Translations under genes and position numbers: made by a program
Assembly (NCBI GenBank): GCA_964401835.1
Contig: CAYNZP010000001.1
Span: forward strand, 248,001 to 312,000
Length of the DNA stretch: 64,000 nucleotides
Direction of reading: 5' to 3'
DNA from: CAYNZP01 sp964401835
GTDB taxonomy: Bacteria > Planctomycetota > Phycisphaerae > SM23-33
In this document: in pieces, positions 25,710 to 33,780 of the stretch
Layout: each line of letters starts with the position of its first letter
Position numbering within the stretch: the first letter of the stretch is position 1
Notes under the pieces: model-generated
Database searches by the model: none
What the model saw: the letters and a program-made list of their open reading frames with translations, nothing else
Told to the model about the DNA's origin: nothing

Positions 25710-26151
25710 AAGTTAATTCCCCACGATATGTACGACTAGAGTCTATTCCTCATCATTACAAGGTTCAAGAAATATTCTTATTAGCCAAGAAAGGCATTCC
25801 ATCATTGTGTTCTTGTCAGTTCCACTATTTAATTGGATAATCTTTTTTGGTGGGCTGATAAACTACTCTGCGACCTTGAAAGGTAATAATGATGAGGGAA
25901 TTTCGGCTGGGTTTGGCGGGGTTTTTGTTCTGTTTATTTTTCTTTAGCCCGTAGGGTGGGTGTTTACACCCACGCGGACAAATAATCTTTAAATCCGTGG
26001 TTGCAAGCAACCACCCTACACCTGATTAAACAACCCGGCTGGCAAGCTAGCCGCGCCACCCACCTTCAATTTATTTTCGTAACATTCAAACGCTGTGCGC
26101 TATCACTGTTTGTTAAAAAAACAACCGAAGTTGGCATGCTATGCCAAAAAA
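25710..26151. other. intergenic region with palindromic element
   Basis: A 442-base gap between two leftward genes. It contains the REP-like palindromic element at 25951-26019 and must hold the promoter of the zinc-ribbon gene, but no clear -35/-10 pair was seen. No coding sequence is supported. Confidence 0.5.
25951..26019. repeat. REP/MITE-like palindromic element
   Basis: Nine-base terminal inverted repeats GTAGGGTGG (25951-25959) and CCACCCTAC (26011-26019) enclose two hairpins: GTGGGTG-TTTA-CACCCAC (25956-25973) and TGGTTGC-AA-GCAACCA (25998-26013), separated by an AT-rich spacer. This is the layout of REP pairs or small mobile palindromes. It lies about 130 bases after the stop of the cysN gene and could also end its transcript. 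No other copy was found in this window. Confidence 0.6.
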
Positions 26152-27975
26152 TTAGATGTAGTATTCCATCAGGTAGTTCTTCGACTGCAGAAGTTCGTGG
26201 ATTCTCTTGAGGGCCTTAATGTCAATTTTTTCAATCTGCAAATCCGGCTTTCTGCGGAACAGGTTATTGGGGCCAACATTAACCACGACAAGCTCGTTTG
26301 GTTTGTTGAGTGTATCGATAATATCTATCTCGAAATCGTCCAAATCGGACACGGCTGTAATGAAAATCATCCCGGCATCGGTAAACATATGCGACAGCTC
26401 ACCGAGCCGGCGGAGATACTCTGTCCTGTCAATACCGGCAGCCTGCAGGTCCGCGTCGATACCAAGCATATTTGACAGGCCCAGGTAATAAACCGTTCGG
26501 CCGCAGTTAAACAGATATTCTTCCAGCTCCCTGGCCAGCTCTCTCTTGCCGACCCCCGCTGCACCGGTAACAAGAACGAGTGCCGGCTTCTGGTTATACC
26601 TTCCGCTGCGGATATCGGGCGTGATTGAAGACCTGTCCCAGGCTTTTTCGCGTTGGGCGACATGTTCATCGATGAGTGAGTTTGTTACTTCCTCTGCCTC
26701 CAGAATCACACCGCCACCGGCTATTTCATGATTGTCGATAATAACAAAGCGGCCCGTCTGGGGGATTTCGATAGCCTTATCGCAAGCGACCGGCCGGAGC
26801 ATCTCAAGCGTGCAAACAGCGACGTCGTGGCGCTCTATCTGCTTTCGGTTGGACTCCGTGGAAAGGTTCGAAGCGTCCAGCACCCTTTCGATGTCGGTCA
26901 GCCATGCCGACGCCCGGGACGTCGTGAGTTTGACTTTGTATTTCTTGCCCATGATCATCGGATTGGAACTCAGCCAGATCAAATTCACGTGAAGCTTGGT
27001 ACTCGTTATCGGTTGAGGCTGGTCAACCTTGCACATCAGCTCACCGGGCTTGATGTAAATCTGGGTTTCCAGCGTAACACCTGTGGACTGGCCTGCACTC
27101 GCGGTAGATTGGGCGGGTTTATTAAACTCCTCAATACTTGTTATCTGCGATTGCTTGCCGGATGGCAGGAACACAACCTTATCGCCCACTTCTACAGAGC
27201 CGGTCTCGATGCGGCCGGCAACGATTCGCCGGTCATCTCCGTCGGCTGTAAATTTGTAGATGTCCTGGACGGGCATGCGGAACGGCTGCTCCAGCGGCGG
27301 TGGCTCTTTCTCGAAGCTGTCCAATGTCTCAAGGACGCTTTGCCCGTTGTACCAGGGCATTTTCTCGGACAAGCTGGCAATATTATCGCCTTCCATCGCA
27401 CTCATAGGGATAAAGGCTTTGGGTTCTATGCCTACCTGAGCCAAAAACTCGCGATATTCTTCGGTGATGGCGTCAAACACGCCTTTGTCATAATCAACGA
27501 GATCCATTTTGTTGACACACACTGTCAGCTGCTTTACGCCGAGCATGCTTACGAGATAACCGTGACGGCGGGAATTTTCCCGGACGCCCTCTTTAGCGTC
27601 TATAACGAGGAGGCCGGCTTCGGCGCGGGCTGCACCGGAGATCATGTTTTTGAGAAATTCAATGTGGCCCGGAGCATCGATAATGATGTACTCCCGCTTT
27701 TCCGATTTGAAAAAGCATCTCGCCGAGTCAATCGTAATGCCCTGTGCCTGCTCGTCCTTTAGCGCATCGAGAAGAAAAGCATACTCAAACGGTTTTGAGT
27801 TCTGGCGGCATTGTGCCTTAACCGCTTCGAGCTTTCCTTTCGGCAGAGAATGCGTATCTGCAAGAAGTCGCCCTATAACAGTACTCTTACCGTGATCGAC
27901 ATGGCCGACCACGACGATATTCATCTGATCACGCCCAGACTTTTTATTGGTAATTTCTGTTTCTATTGCTGTCAT
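26152..27975 (-). CDS. cysN: sulfate adenylyltransferase subunit 1 with degenerate APS-kinase-like domain
   Basis: A 607-residue protein. The GTPase part has GHVDHGKST, DAPGHIEF and NKMD motifs and the usual two beta-barrel domains. The C-terminal ~150 residues align in layout with APS kinase, but the Walker A is GAAGVGKRE (no Ser/Thr after Lys), the DGDN motif is replaced by YYLGLSNML, and the ISPYRxDR loop by TAVSDLDDFE, so kinase activity is unlikely. It is the last gene of the assimilatory operon. The start is ATG 27975 behind GGGTG; a GTG at 28002 overlapping the cysD stop is possible. With CysD it makes APS, which the adjacent APS reductase uses directly, so an APS kinase is dispensable here. 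Confidence 0.88.
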   Translation of the reverse strand: MTAIETEITNKKSGRDQMNIVVVGHVDHGKSTVIGRLLADTHSLPKGKLEAVKAQCRQNSKPFEYAFLLDALKDEQAQGITIDSARCFFKSEKREYIIIDAPGHIEFLKNMISGAARAEAGLLVIDAKEGVRENSRRHGYLVSMLGVKQLTVCVNKMDLVDYDKGVFDAITEEYREFLAQVGIEPKAFIPMSAMEGDNIASLSEKMPWYNGQSVLETLDSFEKEPPPLEQPFRMPVQDIYKFTADGDDRRIVAGRIETGSVEVGDKVVFLPSGKQSQITSIEEFNKPAQSTASAGQSTGVTLETQIYIKPGELMCKVDQPQPITSTKLHVNLIWLSSNPMIMGKKYKVKLTTSRASAWLTDIERVLDASNLSTESNRKQIERHDVAVCTLEMLRPVACDKAIEIPQTGRFVIIDNHEIAGGGVILEAEEVTNSLIDEHVAQREKAWDRSSITPDIRSGRYNQKPALVLVTGAAGVGKRELARELEEYLFNCGRTVYYLGLSNMLGIDADLQAAGIDRTEYLRRLGELSHMFTDAGMIFITAVSDLDDFEIDIIDTLNKPNELVVVNVGPNNLFRRKPDLQIEKIDIKALKRIHELLQSKNYLMEYYI

Positions 27976-27998
27976 CTGTTTAACACCCTTTACTACGA

Positions 27999-28880
27999 TC
28001 ACATATAACCTTCTCGGCGAAGCGTTTCCAAACCTCCGCTATCCTCAGCGTCCTGGGCCCGGCCGGACCTCTCGGCAATGTTTGAAAACTTGCCGCTACG
28101 GAGTTCTTCGATAATATCTGAAACGTTCTTTGCCTCAGACTCGATCGGCCCGGTACAAGGAGCACAGCCGAGAGAACGATACCTTTTGCCATCGCCTCTA
28201 TCAAAGTAGAGGTCGATAATCGGGATGTTTTCCCGCTCGATATATTCCCAGATATTCAGCTCTGTCCAGTCCAGCAGCGGATGTATTCGCAAATGCGTGC
28301 CAGGCGCGAAATCGGTTTTGAACTGATTCCACAATTCCGGCGGCTGATCGCCAACGTCCCAGTCATTGTGCTGATCTCTCGGAGAAAAGTACCTTTCCTT
28401 GGAACGGCTGCCCTCTTCATCACTGCGAACACCGACGATAACTCCCGTATAAGGCTCGCCGTTTGTGGTTTTGACGTATTTGCCGGTTTCGTTGTCGATA
28501 ACCCATCGCGGCCAATCACCCGAAAGCGTGTGCTTCAATGCCTCGCTTTTGAGCTTGCGGCAGCAGTCGATTCGATTGAGCTTGCCGTCCGGAAAAGTTT
28601 CGCCTTTTTCAAGCGTGTCTGTATTTTGGCCAAACATTAGATTCAACTTCCAGTCAACCGCAACCTTGTCTCGGTATTCGATCATCTCGCGAATTTTGTA
28701 ATTGGTATCTATATGCATCAGCGGTATCGGGACGTGGCCGAAAAAAGCTTTCCTGGCCAGCCAAAGCAATACCGTAGAGTCCTTGCCGATAGACCAGAGC
28801 ATCACGAGCTGCTTAAACTCGCGATAGGCCTCACGCAGAATATAAATGCTTTGTGCTTCTAAAATGTCTAACTGATCCAT
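27999..28880 (-). CDS. cysD: sulfate adenylyltransferase subunit 2 (assimilatory copy)
   Basis: A 293-residue ATP-PPase subunit with LVMLWSIGKDSTVLLWLA near residue 24, DTNYKIREMIEYRD and VRSDEEGSRSKERYFSPRD, and the C-terminal CAPCTGPIESE and ETLRREGYM. It carries a ~20-residue insert (around NETGKYVKTTNGEPYTG) absent from the 11.4 kb paralogue, so the two are different lineages rather than a recent duplication. ATG 28880 is chosen because it is four bases past the cysH stop with AGGA upstream; the frame extends further upstream but only as overlap with cysH. Confidence 0.93.
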   Translation of the reverse strand: MDQLDILEAQSIYILREAYREFKQLVMLWSIGKDSTVLLWLARKAFFGHVPIPLMHIDTNYKIREMIEYRDKVAVDWKLNLMFGQNTDTLEKGETFPDGKLNRIDCCRKLKSEALKHTLSGDWPRWVIDNETGKYVKTTNGEPYTGVIVGVRSDEEGSRSKERYFSPRDQHNDWDVGDQPPELWNQFKTDFAPGTHLRIHPLLDWTELNIWEYIERENIPIIDLYFDRGDGKRYRSLGCAPCTGPIESEAKNVSDIIEELRSGKFSNIAERSGRAQDAEDSGGLETLRREGYM

Positions 28881-28884
28881 TGCT

Positions 28885-29616
28885 CTAATCCTGTTTATTT
28901 CTAACCAACTTGCCATCAACCACATGCAGGCCACACTCTTTCTGCTCTGGTGTTTCCCACCACCACCGGCCGGCACGAACATCCTCGCCCTCTTTGATGG
29001 CTCGCGTACACGGAGCACAACCAATGCTCGGATAACCCAGATCGTGCAGTTTGCTGTATGGGACATTATTCGAGCGGATGTAATCCCAAACCTGCTCCTG
29101 CGTCCAGTCGGCAAGCGGGCTTAACTTTATAAGGCCGTTGCTCTGGTCCCACTCCACTCGATCCAGCGACTCGCGCGTAACAGACTGCTGCCGCCGCAAG
29201 CCGGTAATCCACGCATCCAGATTGGCTAATTCACGCTGCAGGGGAAGTACCTTTCGGATATGGCAGCACTGCTTGCGGGCATCGACACTCTCGTAAAAGA
29301 GGTTAGGCCCAGCTTCATTGACCATTTGCTCGACCTTGGCAGCTTCCGGAAAAGCGATCCTGATTTTGATCCCATACTTTTTATTGGTGGCGTCGATAAC
29401 GTCGTAGGTCTCCTGCGGCAGCCTTCCGGTATCAAGGGTAAAGATATTGGGCTCGGTTGTAACACTGCAAAGCATGTCAACCAGAACCTGATCTTCTGCG
29501 CCCATACTCGAAGCCAGGGCTACACTATCGCCAAATCTCTTCACGACATATTTCAGAAACTCCTGGGCAGTCAGGTTCCTGGTTTGCTCAATTATTGTCT
29601 TCACTTGGTCTTTCAA
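28885..29616 (-). CDS. cysH: Fe-S adenylylsulfate (APS) reductase
   Basis: A 243-residue ATP-PPase-fold reductase that converts APS to sulfite. The Cys pairs that bind a [4Fe-4S] cluster in assimilatory APS reductases are present, CC at 117-118 and C200/C203 (GCAPC), plus the catalytic KECGLH Cys at 228. Classical PAPS reductases lack the cluster cysteines, so APS is the expected substrate. SSMGAEDQVLVDML is the PP-loop region and LDTGRLPQETYDV the nucleotide motif. The start is an unusual TTG at 29616, decided by GGAG eight bases upstream. It lies between sulfite reductase and cysD in a tight operon. Confidence 0.92.
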   Translation of the reverse strand: MKDQVKTIIEQTRNLTAQEFLKYVVKRFGDSVALASSMGAEDQVLVDMLCSVTTEPNIFTLDTGRLPQETYDVIDATNKKYGIKIRIAFPEAAKVEQMVNEAGPNLFYESVDARKQCCHIRKVLPLQRELANLDAWITGLRRQQSVTRESLDRVEWDQSNGLIKLSPLADWTQEQVWDYIRSNNVPYSKLHDLGYPSIGCAPCTRAIKEGEDVRAGRWWWETPEQKECGLHVVDGKLVRNKQD

Positions 29617-29624
29617 CTGGACAG

Positions 29625-29628
29625 CTCC
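29625..29628 (-). promoter_or_regulatory. ribosome binding site fixing the cysH TTG start
   Basis: GGAG on the minus strand stands exactly eight bases before TTG 29616. No ATG exists near, and the next in-frame alternative (GTG 29604) has no binding site, so TTG is the best start for cysH. Confidence 0.6.
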
Positions 29629-29637
29629 AATAAAACG

Positions 29638-31002
29638 CTACTCTTCAAGGATGGTTCTTATCTCATTTATCACGTCATCAGCACTTAGCTTTGTTGACAA
29701 GCTCTGGGCAAGACGGTCGTCTTTGCCCATACCGCCGCCGCCAAAGAGATTAAACGCTTCGAGCTTTTGGCCATTTTCGCTAACGATTCGGCCAGTCAGG
29801 CCTATATCGGCGACGCGCGGATGCGAGCAGCCATTAGGGCAGCCCGAAATGCAGACTATTGTTCCAGCCGGCAATAATTCCCCAAACTCCAGGCGAATCC
29901 GGTCGGCTAGCTCATTAGTATGCACCAGGGCATGGCTGCACCATCGCTTACCCGGGCAGGCTACGACAACAGGCTGAGGCTGGGCCGGCTCGGTCAAAAC
30001 CGAGAATTGTGAAAGTTTTTCAGCTAATAAATCTTCATTCGGGCCAAAAACAATCACCTGGTGCTGGTTGGCGATTCTGACTTCGAAACTGTCGCTACCT
30101 GCTATCTCGCCAAGTGCGTTGGCTTGCTCGCTGGTAACATCGCCATTGACAAAAGTAAGTGCTTTCCGGGCATTAAGCTCCCCCCTCGCTTTCGGCAACT
30201 CAATGCACGGGTAGTTTCCTTGTTTTTTTACAGCCTCAAATTCTTCTTCTACCAATTTAATGAATTCATCATCGCCTACCTTCTCGCGAAAATGTCGGAG
30301 ACGGGCTTTACGTCGGTTTTCCCGGTCGCCCTTTTCGGCAAACAACTTCACACTCGCCACGACAAGAGGCAACACATCCTGGGCGGATATCCATTGCCTC
30401 AAAAGTATTCCCGTTCCCGGTACAGCGCCCAAAGAACCGGCTATGATTACGCGAAAGACCCACTGTCCATCTTTTTGGACAGAGATTAAACCAAAATCGT
30501 TAATGAACGGCTGGCCACAATCCCGGCTGCAGGATAGAGATATCTTGAACTTTCTGGGCAAGCTGTAAATGCCCTTAATCCTGCTCAACTCCAATTCGAT
30601 TTGCTTTGCTAAAGGCATCAGGTCAACAGTGCCCGAAGCTGCTCCCGAGCACGGGCAGACAGTTACATTGCGATATGTATCACCAGCAGCGCCAAAGGTT
30701 GTCAGGCCCGCCTTGTTGAGTTCCTCCTGCAACTGCGGTATTTGCTCGGCAGCGAGGTTATGAACCTCAATATCCTGACGTGTCGTCAGATGTAGTGGCG
30801 TATTGGGGGTAAACTCTTCGGCAATCCAACCAAGTGCAAACCACTGGCCGCAGCTCAACCGCCCTCCCGGAACTTTGATCCGCTGCAGCCAAAGGTTTTC
30901 CTGTATCTGCTGATACAATCCAATAAGCTTGGCCTTGCCGGGATCTTCCGGAATCTTGCTGCACGGAAACAGGCTGCTAATATTATCCAACTCACTAGTC
31001 AT
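29638..31002 (-). CDS. siroheme Fe-S sulfite (or nitrite) reductase
   Basis: A 454-residue member of the ferredoxin-type nitrite/sulfite reductase family. GGRLSCGQW and LHLTTRQDIEVHN are in the first ferrodoxin-like half and TVCPCSGAA follows; siroheme/[4Fe-4S] ligands appear late, as ACPGKRWC (C-x5-C) and SGCPNGC (C-x3-C). Position next to APS reductase and ATP sulfurylase makes sulfite to sulfide the likely reaction; nitrite is the family alternative. ATG 31002 has AGGAG eight bases upstream. It is the first enzyme gene after the Rrf2 regulator, 40 bases away. Confidence 0.88.
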   Translation of the reverse strand: MTSELDNISSLFPCSKIPEDPGKAKLIGLYQQIQENLWLQRIKVPGGRLSCGQWFALGWIAEEFTPNTPLHLTTRQDIEVHNLAAEQIPQLQEELNKAGLTTFGAAGDTYRNVTVCPCSGAASGTVDLMPLAKQIELELSRIKGIYSLPRKFKISLSCSRDCGQPFINDFGLISVQKDGQWVFRVIIAGSLGAVPGTGILLRQWISAQDVLPLVVASVKLFAEKGDRENRRKARLRHFREKVGDDEFIKLVEEEFEAVKKQGNYPCIELPKARGELNARKALTFVNGDVTSEQANALGEIAGSDSFEVRIANQHQVIVFGPNEDLLAEKLSQFSVLTEPAQPQPVVVACPGKRWCSHALVHTNELADRIRLEFGELLPAGTIVCISGCPNGCSHPRVADIGLTGRIVSENGQKLEAFNLFGGGGMGKDDRLAQSLSTKLSADDVINEIRTILEE

Positions 31003-31042
31003 CAACTAAACTCCTGCCCTCTTTTTAAAAAATCTCCAAAAT

Positions 31043-31495
31043 CTAAATGCTATAGGCTGGGACGTACTTTTTATTCCTGGCCTCCTGATCCTCAACCAGG
31101 CCTTTTAGCGTTTTGTTGTCATATACCGCCGAAGAAGCTTCCATAGCCTGGGTCCAAAGGCCTATAAAGGCACAATTGCCATGAAGCGGGCACTGCGCAT
31201 CTTTATCGCCGTTATTGATGCATTTGACCGGAGCTATCGGCCCGTCGACAAAACGTATAATGTCACCGACACTGATTGATGCAGGCGAAACGGCCAGCAT
31301 ATATCCGCCATTTTTTCCTCGCCTGGACTCGGCAAAACCGCCGTGCCTTAGTTCGTTCATAATCAGTTCGAGAAAACGATGCGGAATCGCCTGGGCCTCT
31401 GAAATTTCTGAAATACTCTTGGGGCCCTTCCCATAGGAACGTGCCAGTTCAAATAGCGCCCTTAATGCGTATTGACATTTTTGTGATATATTCAT
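31043..31495 (-). CDS. Rrf2-family transcriptional regulator
   Basis: A 150-residue regulator with the Rrf2 winged helix (MNISQKCQYALRALFELA, SEISEAQAIPHRFLELIM, SRRGKNGGYMLA). Three cysteines, C92, C102 and C108, sit in the loop where IscR and NsrR bind an Fe-S cluster, so a cluster is possible; the sulfur regulator CymR of Firmicutes is a relative without that role. ATG 31495 begins the conserved N-terminus. It heads the sulfate-assimilation operon and is likely its local regulator, sensing cysteine supply or Fe-S status. A palindrome in its promoter could be the operator. Confidence 0.9.
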   Translation of the reverse strand: MNISQKCQYALRALFELARSYGKGPKSISEISEAQAIPHRFLELIMNELRHGGFAESRRGKNGGYMLAVSPASISVGDIIRFVDGPIAPVKCINNGDKDAQCPLHGNCAFIGLWTQAMEASSAVYDNKTLKGLVEDQEARNKKYVPAYSI

Positions 31496-31521
31496 TTTCC
31501 TAATCCCTACTATTCCTATCG

Positions 31522-31551
31522 ACATTATGTAGTTTATTCTTGAAATTTCAA
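31522..31551 (-). promoter_or_regulatory. Rrf2-operon promoter with overlapping palindrome
   Basis: On the minus strand TTGAAA (31551-31546) and TAATGT (31527-31522) are separated by 18 bases, 27 bases upstream of the Rrf2 ATG. The -35 lies inside the perfect palindrome TTGAAATTTCAA (31540-31551), a natural place for a repressor to bind. Between -10 and ATG the words ATAGGA, GTAGGG and TTAGGA recur. Confidence 0.5.
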
Positions 31552-31690
31552 CTTTTTTTTGATAATAATCATGAAAAACAGCAACTTACATTCACAAACC
31601 CACAAAAAGCGGTTAGTTTTTGAAATATAAGAGCTTTTATAAGAAGGCTTTATTTGCATTTCCCCCTATTGAGATGGGATTAATATCGAC

Positions 31691-31719
31691 TTGACGTATT
31701 GAGGCAATGCCGTTATATT
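31691..31719 (+). promoter_or_regulatory. strong sigma-70 promoter of typA
   Basis: TTGACG (31691-31696), a 17-base spacer and TATATT (31714-31719) match five of six consensus bases in each box. Transcription from about 31726 would give a 200-base leader before the typA ATG. Confidence 0.65.
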
Positions 31720-31924
31720 CCCCCGGCCTTATGTTTCTGAAGGAACATCATGCAATTTTGAGGCAGCGCTTTGATCTAGCGTCTTCACGGATGCTGCGCA
31801 TACTGCGAGCTGTCAACTGGTTGAGCCTCTAACGTCGCCAGACGCGTCATTCTTTTCCTCATTCACCCCAGCCCGGGATTAAAGCAGGCCCGATTCACAG
31901 GAATCGCCAACTAACGAGAAATCC

Positions 31925-33772
31925 ATGAACAGACAAGATATTCGAAATATAGCTATCATCGCGCATGTCGACCACGGCAAGACAACACTTGTAGACCAGT
32001 TGCTTAGCCAAAGCGGCCTGTTCAGCAAAGGGCAGCAGGCGGGCCAGTGCGTGCTGGACTCCAACCCGCTTGAGCAGGAACGCGGCATTACGATACTGTC
32101 GAAGAACTGTGCGATCGATTACCGCGACCGTCATGGCAGGGGGTACCACATAAACATAGTCGACACTCCCGGCCACGCCGATTTCAGTGGGGAGGTCGAG
32201 CGGGTATTGATGATGGCTGACGGCGTTCTGCTGGTAGTCGACGCGTTTGAAGGCGTCATGCCACAAACCCGTTACGTTCTTTCCAAGGCACTGGCGACGG
32301 GACTCAAGCCCATAGTCGTCGTCAACAAAATGGACCGACCCGACGCAAGGCCTAACGAGGTCCTCGACGAGGTATTTGATTTGATGGTTGATTTGGGAGC
32401 TGACGACAATGCATTGGATTTTCCGGTGGTCTACGCTTCCGCCCGTGATGGCTGGGCATCGCTGGATGCGGACAATTGCCCCACCGACGGCAGTGGAGAT
32501 ATCCATGATTTGTTCGATGCGATTATCGAACATGTGCCAGTTCCCGACCTGGACGCCAGCGCCCCTCTTCAGGCACTTATAACAACACTGGACTATAGCG
32601 AATATGTCGGCAGGATTGGCATTGGTCGCGTCTTTGCGGGCAAGCTGAAAACCGGGCAGGAAGTCGCCGTAATAGACAGGCACGGAAAACAGACAAGTCA
32701 GAAAGTCGGCCAGCTCTTCCGTTTTGATGGCCTTGGGCGAAAGGAAGTTGATATCGTAGGTACCGGAGATCTATGCGCCGTGGTCGGCCTCGATAGCGTC
32801 GATATCGGAGACACGCTCACCTGCCCGCAAAATCCCGCGGCTCTCACTGCTGTCAGCGTAGATGAACCCACGCTGCACATGACCTTTCGCATTAACGATG
32901 GGCCGTTTTCCGGCCAGGACGGAAAGTATGTAACCAACCGCCAACTTCGCGAACGGCTCAGCAAGGAACTCCAGTCCAACGTCGCCCTGCGAGTCGAAGA
33001 TCGCGGCGATGAGTTCGTTGTCTCGGGCAGGGGGCTGTTGCACCTGGGCATCCTTTTGGAAAATATGCGGCGAGAAGGATACGAACTGACCATCGGCAAG
33101 CCGGAAGTTATATTTCATTATGAAGATGGCAAACGGTTCGAGCCCATCGAGCTTCTAATAATCGATACGCCGAACGAAAGCGTCGGTTCGGTTATGCAGC
33201 TTCTGGGCGATCGTCGGGCGGATATGGTCAGCATGGACACGCAGGGCAACAGAACCAAACTGGAATTCACAATACCTGCCCGCGGTTTAATCGGCTTGCG
33301 AAATCGTCTCCTGACAGCCACTCAGGGGGAAGCGATTATGCACCACCGATTTCGTGAGTATGGCTCTTTTCGTGGAGAAATTGCCGGCAGGCTCAACGGG
33401 GCGATGATCGCAACAGAAACCGGAAAGGTCACCGCTTACGCATTGGACCAACTCGCCGGCAGGGGCAGCATGTTCGTCCAGCCCGGGCAGCAGGTTTACG
33501 AAGGGCAGGTCGTTGGCGAACACTGCAAGGAAGGGGACATCCCGGTTAATGTCGTACGCCAGAAGAAACTAACCAATATCCGCTCTTTGACGAAAGACGC
33601 GACCGTAACTCTCAAGGCAGCCCGCCAGATAACACTTGAGTGGTCTCTCGAATACATAGAAGGAGACGAATTGGTAGAGTTGACTCCGGGATCGGTTCGC
33701 CTTCGAAAACGCTGGCTCAAAGAGACCGACCGAAAAAGAAACACGCGGAAACTCGCTTCAGCCAAGGCGTAG
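31925..33772 (+). CDS. typA: ribosome-associated GTPase BipA/TypA
   Basis: A 615-residue translational GTPase. The G motifs are intact: AHVDHGKTTLVDQLL (G1), ERGITI (G2), DTPGHADFSGEV (G3) and NKMDRPDARP (G4); the EF-G-like domain III/V regions and the BipA C-terminal domain (GRGSMFVQPGQQVYEG, NPVNVVRQKKLTNIR-like stretch near 535) follow. Length is normal. It acts on the ribosome and in 50S assembly, chiefly under stress or cold in known bacteria. It is transcribed alone from the promoter at 31.7 kb and nearly abuts a convergent gene (8 bases). Confidence 0.95.
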   Translation: MNRQDIRNIAIIAHVDHGKTTLVDQLLSQSGLFSKGQQAGQCVLDSNPLEQERGITILSKNCAIDYRDRHGRGYHINIVDTPGHADFSGEVERVLMMADGVLLVVDAFEGVMPQTRYVLSKALATGLKPIVVVNKMDRPDARPNEVLDEVFDLMVDLGADDNALDFPVVYASARDGWASLDADNCPTDGSGDIHDLFDAIIEHVPVPDLDASAPLQALITTLDYSEYVGRIGIGRVFAGKLKTGQEVAVIDRHGKQTSQKVGQLFRFDGLGRKEVDIVGTGDLCAVVGLDSVDIGDTLTCPQNPAALTAVSVDEPTLHMTFRINDGPFSGQDGKYVTNRQLRERLSKELQSNVALRVEDRGDEFVVSGRGLLHLGILLENMRREGYELTIGKPEVIFHYEDGKRFEPIELLIIDTPNESVGSVMQLLGDRRADMVSMDTQGNRTKLEFTIPARGLIGLRNRLLTATQGEAIMHHRFREYGSFRGEIAGRLNGAMIATETGKVTAYALDQLAGRGSMFVQPGQQVYEGQVVGEHCKEGDIPVNVVRQKKLTNIRSLTKDATVTLKAARQITLEWSLEYIEGDELVELTPGSVRLRKRWLKETDRKRNTRKLASAKA

Positions 33773-33780
33773 AAATCGCA

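Larger units (their letters stand above)
31496..31924. other. divergent promoter region between Rrf2 operon and typA
   Basis: A 429-base gap. The left side holds the minus-strand promoter and palindrome of the Rrf2 operon, the middle a strong rightward promoter for typA, and the right ~200 bases are a transcribed leader with no gene. Confidence 0.6.

Noticed and set aside
26728..27762. 344-codon open frame on the plus strand
   Set aside because: Lies wholly opposite the cysN gene, whose GTPase motifs are intact; the antisense protein has no recognisable features.
28881..29114. 78-residue N-terminal extension of the second CysD
   Set aside because: It overlaps cysH in another frame and is Arg-rich without similarity to CysD; ATG 28880 has a binding site at the cysH end.
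31895..32683. 262-codon open frame on the minus strand
   Set aside because: Antisense of typA, whose G motifs read clearly on the plus strand.
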